Of a stretch of DNA of 34,682 bases, positions 16,008 to 25,099 are shown piece by piece. Position numbers and translations under genes: made by a program. Position 1 is the first letter of the stretch, and each line of letters begins with the position of its first letter. Source of the stretch: Coriobacteriaceae bacterium (GTDB lineage Bacteria; Actinomycetota; Coriobacteriia; Coriobacteriales; UMGS124); contig JAHZGC010000003.1 in NCBI GenBank assembly GCA_019421015.1, positions 178,405 to 213,086 on the forward strand, in the 5' to 3' direction. A model generated the notes under the pieces. It was given only the letters and a program-made list of their open reading frames with translations, did not search any database and was not told the origin of the DNA.

Positions 16008-17768
16008 CTACTCTCGCTCGCATACCGCCGCGACGTTCTTCCCCTGGAACGCAATGCCATAGCGTAAGCCCCGCTCTCCCACGTCGTAGCGCTTCTCCGC
16101 AATTTGGGCGAGGGCCTTGTACGCCAAACCATGCAACGCCTCTGGGGAGAAGCCCCCGGTATCCTTGGTCGCCACCTTGAGCTCGATAGTGATGACGGGC
16201 AGCCCCGCGCTACGCTTGCCTTCAGGCACAAGCTGCAGGTCAAAATAGCCGTCGCCCCGTTCGCGGTTAGACATGGGGTCGGCATAGCCAGAGATGCCAA
16301 AGAGCAGCCCCGCCACCAGCATGTGATAGCTGTTCTCGGAGATAAGGTCGCGGCAGCTGGGCATCGTGAGCAGAATGCGCCCCAACTCGCGGCCCACCCC
16401 GTCGGCATCGCCGGCGATCAGGGCATCGTGAAGGTCGTCCAGGCGCTCGTAGCCGCCGGCCTCCTCGGCGTAGCGCTCGACAATCTCAGTACGAAAGACC
16501 TCGGCCACCTCGCGGTTGGGCAGGCGCAGCCGACGACGCACCAGGCGGCTGTCAGGGTCGTCCGTATCCTCGGTCGTCAGGTAGCCCGCCAGATAGAGCA
16601 GGCTCCACAGGGCGTTGCCCTTCTCCCCCGACTCCGGAAAGAAGACGCCCATATCGAGCGGCTTGCGCACAAACCCGCCGGGCTGCATAAGGGAGAAGAC
16701 GTCTTTGGTCGTTTGCTCGTCGCAGGAACGCGCGGCGTCGGCCACCACGGTGTTGGTGGCGGTGTTGGCCCAGTACACCCCCGGCCGGCATCCGCGGGAG
16801 AAGTAGTTGAGCACGCTCCAGGGGTTGTAGATGTCGGCGTCGCCGAAGCGGTAGCCGTCGTACCAGTACTTGACCTCGTCGCACTTGTGAGGATAGCCCA
16901 GGTAGGACGCGAGTGCTCCGACCTCGGATTCGGTGAATCCGAAACGCTCGTCGCTCGCCGTGTCGAGAGCCGTATCCACCGTCACGTTGTTGAGATCCGA
17001 GAAGATCGACTCCTTGGCGATGCGCTGCACGCCGGTCATACAGGCAAAGTCGAGGGCGGCGCCGCCATCCTTGAGCGCGCCGGTGAGCCAGCCCTTGAGG
17101 AAATCGACCACCTGGCGGCAGTAACCCCGGGAATAGCCGGCCATGACCGGGGCGTCGTACTCGTCGATGAGGACCACGGTGCGGCGACCGTGGTGCCGGT
17201 AGAGGTAGAGGCAGAGCTGGCGCAGGGAGGATTCGACCTCTGTACGCGAGGCTTCCATGGCGGCGATGCGCTTAAAAGACGCCCGCTCGACCTCGTCGAG
17301 GGAATCGCCGTCGAGCAGATACCCGTGCCGGCGGAACTCGGCCGCCACCTTCTCCTCGATGGCGGCGTAGGTCTCCTCCCAGGTGGCCTTCTTTATGCTG
17401 TTCAGCGTGAAGAAGACCGTTGGGCGGACACCCTGCTCGGCGCGATAGCGACCGTTGTCTGCATCCCAAATCTCGAGGCCCTCGAACAGCGGGGCGCGCG
17501 AGATGCCGTCGGGCGGGAGTTCAAGGAAGGCCTTGAGCATGGTCATGGCAAGGGTTTTACCGAAACGCCGGGGGCGGCAGAAGAGGGTGACCGCGAAATC
17601 TCCCCGCAGCACATCGGCGACCAACATCGACTTATCCACGAACAATGAGCGCTCGCACACGCGCTCAAACCCATCGTCGCCGATGGGCAGCCGATGATCC
17701 CCGCTGCGGTCCATGATGCGCACGCCGTTTGCCTGGTAAATGCCGTCATGGGGTGTGGGTGGGGTCAT
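16008..17768 (-). CDS. AAA-ATPase-like protein with PD-(D/E)XK nuclease-like C-terminus
   Basis: A 586-residue protein of the AAA-ATPase_like / PDDEXK_9 pair family, widely scattered in anaerobes. It opens with LPIGDDGFERVCERSLFVDKSMLVADVL and has a Walker A-like RPRRFGKTLAMTM (about 65-77), a Walker B VVLIDEYDAPV (about 197-207), and a C-terminal nuclease-like fold with ITIELKVATKDTGGFSPEALHGLAYKALAQI where E-x-K is the catalytic signature. Function is unknown in the family; roles in defence or as decoys for mobile DNA have been proposed. GGAGG precedes the ATG by 8 bases. The gene is intact and ends tail to tail with the LysR gene. A GGGYTTCTCC copy (16146) encodes its GGFSP. Confidence 0.85.
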   Translation of the reverse strand: MTPPTPHDGIYQANGVRIMDRSGDHRLPIGDDGFERVCERSLFVDKSMLVADVLRGDFAVTLFCRPRRFGKTLAMTMLKAFLELPPDGISRAPLFEGLEIWDADNGRYRAEQGVRPTVFFTLNSIKKATWEETYAAIEEKVAAEFRRHGYLLDGDSLDEVERASFKRIAAMEASRTEVESSLRQLCLYLYRHHGRRTVVLIDEYDAPVMAGYSRGYCRQVVDFLKGWLTGALKDGGAALDFACMTGVQRIAKESIFSDLNNVTVDTALDTASDERFGFTESEVGALASYLGYPHKCDEVKYWYDGYRFGDADIYNPWSVLNYFSRGCRPGVYWANTATNTVVADAARSCDEQTTKDVFSLMQPGGFVRKPLDMGVFFPESGEKGNALWSLLYLAGYLTTEDTDDPDSRLVRRRLRLPNREVAEVFRTEIVERYAEEAGGYERLDDLHDALIAGDADGVGRELGRILLTMPSCRDLISENSYHMLVAGLLFGISGYADPMSNRERGDGYFDLQLVPEGKRSAGLPVITIELKVATKDTGGFSPEALHGLAYKALAQIAEKRYDVGERGLRYGIAFQGKNVAAVCERE

Positions 17769-17886
17769 GGTGGTCGCCTCCCCGACGAGGTTGGGCCGGA
17801 ACGTGGTGCTGATGCGTCAACGATACCACGGCGGAACGCGGCCGTAGCGGCATGCCCACAACCGACACGGAGACACCGGCGATGCG

Positions 17887-17933
17887 GCGGCGAGCCCGCG
17901 ACCCCGCACCAGATGGGGCCGCGGGCTCGCCGC
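17887..17933 (-). terminator. Very stable hairpin after the flavoprotein fragment
   Basis: GCGGCGAGCCCGCG-(A)-CCCC pairs with GGGG-(C)-CGCGGGCTCGCCGC around GCACCAGAT. This is an 18-pair stem with one internal mismatch, 48 bases past the stop of the minus-strand fragment at 17981. It has no clear T-run. Confidence 0.6.
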
Positions 17934-17980
17934 AGGCTCGTCGCTCGGTCATTCGTTGCCAGCCCGGTACAGAGGGGCCG

Positions 17981-18337
17981 CTACCCCCTGATGGCCCGGG
18001 TCGCCGCGTCGGCCGCCATGCGGCCGGTGATGCCGGCACTGGCGATGGTGCCGGTGTAGAACTCGTAGAACACGCCGCCAGCGCACGGCACCGTGGCGTA
18101 GAGGCCGGCGATGGGCTTACGGTTCAGGTCGAGGACCTGGGCGTTCTCGTCAATGGCCACGCCGCCAAAGGTCGCGTAGGGAGCCGCCCGCACGGGGAAC
18201 GCGTAGAACGGCGGGGTCGCGATGGGCACGCAGCGCCCGTCGCCCGTCTTGGGCGGGAACAGATCGGAGCCCGTGCCGGCCTCAGCCGCAGCGTTGTACT
18301 CGGCGATGGTCTTCACGAGGTTTCCCTTGTGCACCAT
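17981..18337 (-). pseudogene. C-terminal fragment of a FAD-binding flavoprotein
   Basis: About 118 residues that match only the end of the fumarate-reductase-type flavoprotein family: the capping-domain helix NLVKTIAEYNAAAEAGTGSDLF, the substrate-side PPFYAFPVRAAPYATFGGVAIDENAQVLD and the FAD-contacting tail PIAGLYATVPCAGGVF. There is no Rossmann motif, no signal peptide and no well-placed ribosome site. The frame stays open a little further upstream and runs directly against the stop codon of the neighbouring flavoprotein pseudogene. It is best read as the remnant of a tandem paralogue lost by deletion. Confidence 0.8.
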
Positions 18338-18378
18338 GTAGGTCGCGGTCTCCTTAGAGTCTGAAAGAGGCCGGTACC

Positions 18379-19898
18379 CTACCCGCGCAGCGCCTCGCGC
18401 GCGGCGTCACCGGCCAGACGGCCCATGGCGAAGGCTCCGCACAGGCCGCTGAAGGTGCCGCCCGCATAGGCCACCTCGCCGGCGGCGTAGAGGTTGGGCA
18501 CAGCCTCGCCGGCGCTGTTCACCACTTCGCAGGCGTCGCCCAGGCGCAGGCCCACGGTGTCGAAGCAGGCCGTAGCCACGCAGGGAATCGCGTAGAACGG
18601 CGGCTGGGCCATGGGCGCCATGTCGGCCGCGGGCACACCGAACTCCGCGTCGTCGGTGCCGGTCTCGGCCATCTCGTTGTAGGCGGCGACGGTCGCCTCC
18701 AGGGCGTCGGCCGGCACGCCGATGAGGTCGGCCAGCGCGGCGATCGTGTCGGCGCGGTAGATGTCGGACTGCATCACCGAGGCGTCGGCCAGCGCGGCAG
18801 CCTCGTTGGCGGAGTCGAAGATGGTCCAGGCGCGGCCCTCGGGCTGGGCCAGGATCGTGCGGGGCAGGCTGCCCTCGTTGGGCACGAGGGTGCCCGAGTC
18901 GGTCATGAAGCGGTTGCCCTCGACGTTCACGATCACGCACTGGTAGCCCGCGGGGAAGGCGATGCCGGCGTGGTAGTCGTAGCCCAGGTCGTGCCAGCCG
19001 CCCCAGACCATGTTCACGCCGATGGGACCGCCGGCAGAGTCGTAGCCGTCGACCACGGCGTCGACGTCGCGGGTAGCCATGGCGATACCGCCGCCGCGCG
19101 AGCCGGCGGCGCAGTACTTGACGGCGTTCTCGTAGGTGGGGGCAAGCTCGGCCACCATTTCGGGGTTCTGGAGGAAGCCGCCCGTGGCCAGCACGACCTT
19201 CTTGGCGCGAATCGTGTAGTTGCCGGCCGGGGTGGTCACGTTCACGCCCGTCACCGCGCCGTCCTCCACCACGAGGCCGGTGGCTTTGGTGTTCACGCGC
19301 ACGTCGACGCCCAGGACCTCAAGGCGCTCATCCATGAACTGCATGATGCGCCAGCTCGCAAAGCTCCACACGCCCTCGCCGAAGACGGTGGGGTTGGGGC
19401 GCGGCTCGTCGAACCAGCCCACGAGGTAGTCAAAGTCGTCAGCGGCCCCCACACCGTCGATGGCCACCACAGGCATGCCGAGCAGGATGTTCTCGTAGAC
19501 GTTGGTGCCCGAGACGAGCGACAGGTTGCGGGAGAGCTCCTTGGAGATGGGGAACTCCTCGCTCGCCATGCCGGGGAACTCGTCCTCGAAGAGGCGCTCC
19601 ACGCCGGCGGCGGTGTCGTTCAGCGGCACGGTGGTGCCAAAGGTGCCGCCCGCAAGGCGCGACGAGCCGCCGGTGATGCCCATCTCCTCGATGAGGATCA
19701 CGTTGAGGTCGTTGGCCTGTTTGCCGTACAGAGGGTCACGTGCACCGTGATGTGGCCGCGCATGCCGCGGGCACTTCCCTCGTAGATAGGCTGTCCCTCG
19801 GGCGTGGCGGCCACGGCGGCTGCGGCGTTGAGGCCGAGCGCGGCGCAGGCGGTAAGGCCGGCGGCGGTACCTACGAGGGAGCGGCGGGTGATGTCCAT
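18379..19898 (-). pseudogene. Tat flavoprotein (FMN+FAD, urocanate/fumarate-reductase type) with internal deletion and frameshift
   Basis: The N-terminal part starts at the ATG at 19898 (GAAGGGGA 7 bases upstream). It has a Tat signal MDITRRSLVGTAAGLTAC and the beginning of an FMN-binding domain (YEGSARGMRGHITVHVTL). At about 19733-19738 this frame runs into CTVANR-like nonsense and stops. A second frame then resumes at YGKQANDLNVILIEEMGITGG, in the middle of the FAD domain, and is intact to the end (...LYAAGEVAYAGGTFSGLCGAF). The rest of the FMN domain and the GxGxxG FAD motif are missing, so a deletion plus frameshift has destroyed the enzyme. The long open frame that continues to 20055 in the second frame is not real coding upstream of the junction. 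Confidence 0.82.
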
Positions 19899-20435
19899 AG
19901 GTTGGTCCCCTTCGGGTTGGTTGCGGAACCCGCTCTTGGCAGCGTTGCAGGACCTCGGCCGCAAGATATGCGGGCGAGGTCCCGCGAGATGGGTGCGCAC
20001 CGACGGAGCCGGCGCGACGGGAGACCACGGTAGACTCGGAACCTGGGGCAGACACAAGGGGTGTGGGGATATGCCTAGATCGGATGGACGATCATGCGCG
20101 CAGGGCATGGGGTGGACGAGAGGCTGGGCCCGGAATGCGCAGTCGTGGGGTCTATTCACGCGCATGGGCACGTCCCTTCGAAAGGGTGCCAACCCAAGAT
20201 CTTCGAGACGTAGATGCTTCCGCACTATGGGGGTTCTGGATAGGCCCGCAAGAGTTTCGACGTCCCAACGCACCCGCAGGGGAGAAACCCTTGCAGCCCA
20301 CACCCTCCTGACCTGCGGTTTTATCGGACAACCCATCCACCCCAAAGGCACCACGACCCCACGGGGCACCCGGGAGGGCTTCTCCGCCTATCCAGACCCC
20401 TGATTATGCGGCGCTATCTGCCAGTTCGGCTGTCA
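19899..20435. other. 537-base gap without a supported gene
   Basis: Short arginine-rich ORFs on both strands have no recognisable family. The region holds an inverted pair of the GGGYTTCTCC motif: GGAGAAACCC at 20281-20290 and GGGCTTCTCC at 20376-20385. It lies between two pseudogenes on the minus strand and would have carried the flavoprotein promoter. No convincing -35/-10 pair was picked out. Confidence 0.6.
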
Positions 20436-21168
20436 TCAGGAACGAGGGTCCCCAAAAGCCGCCACCGCAACGCCGTCCCCAAAACCGCCGGCGCTTCTCC
20501 CCTGCCGCACGGCCCGACGCACCGGCAGGCACATCTTGAAGGCGGAGTCCCGGCTCTCGAAGCCGAAGAGCGGGGTAGACGCGAGGGTCTCCCCGATATA
20601 GTCGCCGGCCAGCTCAAAGCCCTTCTCGGCGGCGTAGTCCAGCATGCGCAGGATCCCGGGGTACTCGGGGCTGCAGCCGTCGGGACCAAGCGCGCTCGGG
20701 TAGTACATCGTGAGGTGCTGGCCGCCGGGCACGGTCCTGACCGGCAGCTGGTCGCGCAGCAGGTCGGCCAGCTCGTCGCTCAAAAAGATGAGGGCCTCGC
20801 GGGTCACAAGGGTGCGCGCCTGTAGCTCGGGCTCGCGCACGATGCCCGAGACGTTCTGGAACAGCGCCAGCGAGAATCCCCGATCGACCAGCTCGCGCTT
20901 GGCAGTGCGCACGGCCTGCTCCCACCGGGCGTTCCCCACATCGTCGGGCCCTACGGGCGGCACGTCGATGAACAGCGCCGCGCGTTCGGGAAGCATCTCG
21001 AGCATGATCTCGCCGTAAAGAACGGGGGCTTCGACCGCGTCGCAGGAGCCGATCAGGTGCTGGGCCAGGCGTCTTCTCGGAGATGCAGTTGAGGGCGGCC
21101 ATGCGCCCGATGGGGAGCAGCTCGGAGGAGTCAGCGGTGCCTTGGGAACGTGCTGGCGCTTTGGACAC
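20436..21168 (-). pseudogene. MerR-family regulator with deleted DNA-binding domain
   Basis: GTG at 21168 starts a frame reading SSELLPIGRMAALNCISEKT, the first helix-turn-helix part of MerR regulators. At about 21070-21076 the frame breaks into unrelated sequence. A second frame resumes at RRLAQHLIGSCDAVEAPVL and gives an intact GyrI-like/BmrR-like ligand-binding domain (ERAALFIDVPPV ... GGQHLTMYYPSALGPDG ... DSAFKMCLPVRR). The wing, linker helix and the rest of the HTH, about 50-80 residues, are missing. The ligand domain ends at 20436 with a short Gly-rich tail. The regulator cannot bind DNA in this form. The start-site ribosome motif GGGGAG overlaps a GGGYTTCTCC copy (21172-21181). Confidence 0.75.
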
Positions 21169-21420
21169 GGAGGGCTTCTCCCCTGGTAGGGTGGGCTGGA
21201 CGGCGGCGATTGTACGCCATGGGACGGCGGCGGTTCAACGATGGGGCGGCGATGGCATGGCAAGGCTTCGAAGCGGATAGCTCATACGCAGGCTCATATG
21301 TATGCCTATAAAGCATTCAGAACATCTCAAACTAGGCATGACTTCTCCCCTTGAGTCTCCCCTAGGTTCCGAGTTTAAGCTTTCCTTAACTGCATCGCAG
21401 GTAGCAGTTGCAAGGGAGAA

Positions 21421-21434
21421 GGACCTTCGGGTCC
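21421..21434 (+). promoter_or_regulatory. UUCG tetraloop hairpin in the leader of the heme/Mo gene
   Basis: GGACC-TTCG-GGTCC is a 5-pair stem closed by a stable C(UUCG)G-type loop. It lies just before the ribosome site GAGGAG (21442-21447) of the gene at 21453. It may protect the 5' end or keep the ribosome site free. Confidence 0.4.
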
Positions 21435-21452
21435 AAAGACAGAGGAGAAGCT

Positions 21453-23083
21453 ATGCTCAAGAGGTATGTTGCGAGGGGAACCGCAGCCGCCGTGGCCGCC
21501 GGGCTTATCGCGCTGGCCGGCGTGGCGCTGCAGCCCGCCGCACCGGTCGTGGCCGACGAGGGAGGCTCAGGCTCGCACCTGAGCGGCCTGGCCGACTGGC
21601 AGACCGACGACACGCTGGCCCCCGAGGAGTTCCGCGAGGCCGTCTACGGCGGCTACGCCCAGCGCGCCGAGGAGAACCCCGCCCGCGTCATCGAGTACGA
21701 GGACGGCACCCGCGTGCAGCGCACGCCCACCCCGGCGCGCGACTCCACCGCCAACGTGCGCGGCTACATCTCGTGGAACACCTACCGCCTGGACGCCGAC
21801 AACCGCGGCTGCCAGGCCTGCCACGACGACATGGGCGCCCTGGTGCAGAACATCGGCTACACGGGTCACCCGCCCATCGACAACCTGGGCACGGAGCTCA
21901 CGGTGCAGCAGTGCCAGGACTGCCACGTGACCCACCTGGGCGGCCGCTACATGAGCCAGTTCAGCGGGCTCATCCACGGCATCCACCGCAACAACGACAC
22001 CTTCGACGCCCTGGGCGGCGACTGTTGGAGCTGCCACTACGGCACCACCGACGACGACAACCGCGGTATGCAGCTCTGGGACGAGGTGAAGCACGAGGTT
22101 CTGCGCGGCATCGAGACCGTCTCGGCCGACAAGCTGACCGGCACCTTTGCCTACGACCAGGACTACGTGCAGGGCGCCGACGAGCCCCTGTGGACCTACA
22201 GCCCGACGACGTGGCCATGGAGCGCTGGGGCCGCGACTACCTGGGCATGACCCCCGACCCCGCCACCGACGGCGTCTACGACGAATGGATGATCACCATC
22301 GGCGGCGCCTGCGAGAACCCCGTCACGATGTCGCTCGCCGAGCTCATCGAGACCTGCGGCAGCGAGACCCGCATCATGCAGGTGCAGTGCGCCAACAACG
22401 GCGAGGGCGGCACCTACATCACCAACCGCGAGGTCACCGGCGTGCCGCTCTCGGCCATCGCCGAGCTCGTGGGCGTGAGCGACGACGTGCTGCGCCTCGA
22501 CGCGGCCTCGGCCGACGGGCGAACCGCCGAGGTGGACTACCTCTGGTGCGAGCAGTACGGCGCCTACCTGGTCTACGAGGTGAGCGGCGAGCCCATCTCG
22601 TACGCCGCGGGCTACCCCGTGCAGCTGTGGATCGGCGGCTGGGTGGCCGACGAGTTCAACAAGAACATCGTCGACCTGGAGTTCTCGACCGAGGAGTACG
22701 AGGCTCCGGTGTTCTACCAGGGCGCCTACTCGCGCGAGAACGGCCAGCGCGTGGGCCAGCCCACCACCGGCATCTGCTACCTGCGCGAAGGGCAGATCAT
22801 CCCCGTGGGCGAGGAGTTCACGTTCCAGGGCTACGCCAGCTCCATCGGCCACGCCATCGAGCAGATCGAGGTCTCGTTCGACCACGGCGCGACCTGGCAG
22901 ACCTTCGACACCCCCGACAACGACCTGACCAAGTGGACCTGGTGGACCTACAGCTGGACCCCCGAGAACGTGGGCTGCTACTGCATCATGGTGCGCGCCG
23001 TGGACGACGCCGGCTGCGTCACCGCCGAACCCCACGAGATCATGGTCAACGTGCAGGATCTGAGCGAGAGCGAGGCTGAGTAA
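21453..23083 (+). pseudogene. Multiheme cytochrome c-sulfite-oxidase-like molybdopterin protein with a one-base frameshift
   Basis: GAGGAG stands 5 bases before the ATG. A signal peptide (MLKRYVARGTAAAVAAGL...APVVADE) is followed by a c-type heme domain with three CxxCH motifs (CQACH, CQDCH, CWSCH). At 22202-22205 the frame shifts: frame one ends at WTYSPTTWPWSAGAATTWA, while the +1 frame continues DDVAMERWGRDYLGMTPD into an Oxidored_molyb / Mo-co dimerisation-like protein (IMQVQCANNGEGG ... YPVQLWIGGWV ... SFDHGATWQTF). Restoring one C in the CCC run gives YSPDDVAMERWG and a single fused reading frame of about 544 residues. Either a mutation or an assembly error causes this. If intact it would be an exported heme-Mo reductase or oxidase of unknown substrate. 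Confidence 0.85.
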
Positions 23084-23085
23084 CT

Positions 23086-23925
23086 ATGGCGGAGAAGACC
23101 CTGAAGATCGCCGGCGCCGCCGGGAGCGCGCTACTGCTGGCAGGGCTGGGCGGGGCCGCGCTGGCACCCCAGACGACGCTGGCGACCGAGGCGGGCGCGG
23201 GCTCGCAGGTTGGAGCCGAGGCCCTGGTCAAGGGCAGCGAGGCCCAGGCCGTTGCCGCCACCCCGGCCGTGCGCCAGACCGCCGTGGAGGGAGCGTTCGC
23301 GTGGACCCAGGCCGAGGTAACCCCTGTCGACCTGGTGGCCTCCCGCATGGGGGGCGTCGCGCGGGTGCTGTGCGGGTCAAGCCGGGTCGCCGAAGGCGAC
23401 CGGGCGAGCGCGGAGGAGTGGGTGCTGCGCGTAACCGGCGACGTGGAAAGCGAGGTCGTCGCCACCCTGGGCGAGCTGGCCGAGGAGGGCGCCTACCACG
23501 CCACGATGGGCTGCTCCTGCGCTGGCAACGGGGTCGACGGGCTGGCGAGCGTGAACGCCGAGGTCGAGGGTGTCACGGCGGCCTACCTGCTCGAGGCCGC
23601 AGGGGCCAGCGAGAGCGCGAACACGATCGTGTTCGTGAGCGACGACGGCTACGAGGTGGCCCTGCCGATAGCGTATGTGACCCAGCGCGCGTCGATGGTG
23701 GTTTACACGCTCAATGGCGCGGAGTTGGCTGACTCCGTGGGCGGCGTGAACCAGCTGTGGCTGGGCTCCACGAGCGCCCGCTACTTCGCCCGCAACGTGG
23801 CCGAGGTACGCGTGGAGACCCGCGACGAGGGCCTGGTGCCCCCGGTGCCCGGCACCCCCGACGCCGGCGGCACCTACGCCAACGTGCCCAACATCGGCGT
23901 GGTGTTCGGCGGCGAGGTGGCGTAG
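23086..23925 (+). CDS. Exported molybdopterin-domain-like protein
   Basis: A 279-residue secreted protein with a Sec-type signal (MAEKTLKIAGAAGSALLLAGLGGAALA). The C-terminal half (WVLRVTGDVESEVVATLGELAEEGAYHATMGCSCAGNGVDGLA ... EVALPIAYVTQRASMVVYTLNGAELADSVGGVNQLWLGSTSARYFARNVAEVRV) resembles the sulfite-oxidase-fold molybdopterin domain. It begins two bases after the stop of the frameshifted heme/Mo gene, so it is probably translationally coupled and a subunit of the same complex. A cysteine pair CSC could hold a cofactor, but the canonical Mo-ligating Cys is not certain. Family assignment is by motif pattern only. Confidence 0.7.
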   Translation: MAEKTLKIAGAAGSALLLAGLGGAALAPQTTLATEAGAGSQVGAEALVKGSEAQAVAATPAVRQTAVEGAFAWTQAEVTPVDLVASRMGGVARVLCGSSRVAEGDRASAEEWVLRVTGDVESEVVATLGELAEEGAYHATMGCSCAGNGVDGLASVNAEVEGVTAAYLLEAAGASESANTIVFVSDDGYEVALPIAYVTQRASMVVYTLNGAELADSVGGVNQLWLGSTSARYFARNVAEVRVETRDEGLVPPVPGTPDAGGTYANVPNIGVVFGGEVA

Positions 23926-23961
23926 GGGCCAGGCTGGCCTGCGACATACTGGGATGGAGGC

Positions 23962-23992
23962 GCCCTCGGGCCTGCGGGTCCGGGGGCTTTTT
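23962..23992 (+). terminator. Rho-independent terminator
   Basis: GCCCTCGGGCC pairs with GGTCCGGGGGC around TGCG (11 pairs including two G-U) and is followed by TTTTT. It lies 37 bases after the stop of the molybdopterin-domain gene and ends the heme/Mo transcription unit. Confidence 0.9.
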
Positions 23993-24058
23993 GGGCGTGC
24001 GGGACGGGGTACGAGGCATGGGGCATGGATTCGCAGCTCGAACCGAATTAAAAGCACG

Positions 24059-24469
24059 CTAAGCTGGGACTGCCACACCCTCCAAGGTCTCGCGAGCAAA
24101 CTCCGGGTGCGCCCGATACACGCGCATAAGTGCCGCGGCCGGCCCCGAAGGAACCATCGCGCCGCTCTCCCAGCGGCTACACGTGGGTGACGAGACACCC
24201 ATGGCTGCCTCAAATTCTCGCTGGGTCATGCCAAGCGAACGGCGCAGGTCGCGCACTTCCCAGGGCGTCGGAGCGCCATGTGCCCGGGCATACTGAGTCG
24301 CAAGTAACCTGGACACCGCATTGCAGCCCGCGCCGTCAACCTGATAGTTACCGCACGCATCGCATGCCCAGTGAGCCACCCCCGATACCGTGAAGCGCTC
24401 CCCGCGGTACTCTTCTTCAAAATCGTCTTCCGTCCAACGCATCTCCGCGCCGCATTCCATACAGAGCAT
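24059..24469 (-). CDS. mqsA: MqsA-like antitoxin (zinc finger + XRE helix-turn-helix)
   Basis: A 136-residue YgiT/MqsA-type antitoxin. The N-terminal zinc-binding part has CMEC (3-6) and CDAC (36-39). The C-terminal XRE helix-turn-helix is LRRSLGMTQREFEAAMGVSSPTCSRWESG (about 75-103). AGGAGG precedes the ATG by 6 bases. It follows its toxin by 10 bases on the same strand in toxin-first order, as in mqsRA. The N-terminus neutralises the toxin, and the HTH is expected to bind the palindrome at 24842-24856. Confidence 0.88.
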   Translation of the reverse strand: MLCMECGAEMRWTEDDFEEEYRGERFTVSGVAHWACDACGNYQVDGAGCNAVSRLLATQYARAHGAPTPWEVRDLRRSLGMTQREFEAAMGVSSPTCSRWESGAMVPSGPAAALMRVYRAHPEFARETLEGVAVPA

Positions 24470-24479
24470 TGCGTTCCTC

Positions 24480-24818
24480 CTAATGAATATAACCCTCCCA
24501 GTTGGCGGACATAACGTTAAGCATCAGACCGCCGTCCGGCGAAATGAAGAACTTCACGTACCATTCCTCCCCGGCGTATGGAACAAAACGGTATACGTCT
24601 CCCCACTGGCCGGGTATCACCCTGAGCGGCTGTGACTCGCAGAAATCGTCCTGACGTATGGAACAGACGAGCAACGCCACCTCATCGAACGGATTGCGGA
24701 CATCCATGTGGTTCGCGATGAACCTTTGCGCGCGGGAGTTTATGGTCATCTTCCCTTCCCGCGCAAGCCGTTTCGCTTCCTCGAGGGAGTGGGTCGGCCT
24801 CTTCCTGGCTGCTTCCAT
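24480..24818 (-). CDS. mqsR: MqsR-like mRNA-interferase toxin
   Basis: A 112-residue toxin resembling MqsR, a RelE-fold ribosome-independent mRNA endonuclease. Visible family features are HSLEEAKRLAREG and DDFCESQPLRVIPGQWGDVYRFVPYAG near the middle and the final strands WYVKFFISPDGGLMLNVMS. The ATG at 24818 is preferred: GGAGG is 10 bases upstream, while the ATG at 24827 is only 2 bases from the same site. The frame remains open to 25076, but that part is not conserved-looking and crosses the operator and a repeat element. It is toxin-first, followed by MqsA. Confidence 0.82.
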   Translation of the reverse strand: MEAARKRPTHSLEEAKRLAREGKMTINSRAQRFIANHMDVRNPFDEVALLVCSIRQDDFCESQPLRVIPGQWGDVYRFVPYAGEEWYVKFFISPDGGLMLNVMSANWEGYIH

Positions 24819-24841
24819 ACCCGCCATCCCTCCCCTATAAG

Positions 24842-24856
24842 TTAGCGTCACGCTAA
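24842..24856. promoter_or_regulatory. Palindromic operator of the mqsRA-like operon
   Basis: TTAGCG-TCA-CGCTAA is a perfect 6-base inverted repeat with a 3-base spacer, 24 bases upstream of the toxin ATG and adjoining the -10 box. It is a probable binding site of the MqsA-like antitoxin. Confidence 0.7.
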
Positions 24857-24857
24857 T

Positions 24858-24885
24858 ATCATACCACCGGACTTCAAAACGGCAA
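24858..24885 (-). promoter_or_regulatory. Promoter of the mqsRA-like operon
   Basis: On the minus strand TTGCCG (24885-24880), a 16-base spacer and TATGAT (24863-24858) give 4/6 and 5/6 matches to sigma-70 boxes. The palindromic operator directly follows the -10 box. Confidence 0.55.
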
Positions 24886-24927
24886 AACCTCCCGACTGGA
24901 ATCCAAACGACCGTCTCTTCCCCACCC

Positions 24928-25033
24928 CTAGAGCAATCCACAGAATTGCTGGACGAGGCGCGCGAGGGCGCGGTGTGCTGAGGCACATAAGCCCAAGCGC
25001 AACGAAGTGCCAGCATTTTTGTGGATTGCCCTA
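24928..25033. repeat. Short palindromic element with GGCTTATGTGCC core (copy 2)
   Basis: A 106-base intergenic element with inverted ends AGCAATCCACAGAATTGCTGG (left) and CCAGCATTTTTGTGGATTGCC (right). The core GGCACATAAGCC (24982-24993) is the reverse complement of the core of copy 1 at 10565-10576. The plus-strand peptide EAHKPKRNEVPAFLWIALL parallels KAHKPFANAVQGFIQSAL read from copy 1 on the minus strand. The end sequences differ between copies while the core is kept. With the flanking operators this accounts for the 317-base gap between the divergent mqsR and HXXEE genes. Confidence 0.65.
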
Positions 25034-25099
25034 TTGCGCTACATCTTCTGCATCCTCGTAGCACTTGCAAGCTCATGCGCCGGAACGTCTTCTCTCCTG

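Noticed and set aside
19899..20435. Small arginine-rich ORFs in the gap between pseudogenes
   Set aside because: No ribosome sites, no family resemblance, and composition typical of non-coding GC-rich shadow frames.
24819..25076. Long N-terminal extension of the MqsR-like toxin
   Set aside because: It crosses the promoter, operator and a repeat element; the ATG at 24818 has the proper ribosome site and starts the family sequence.
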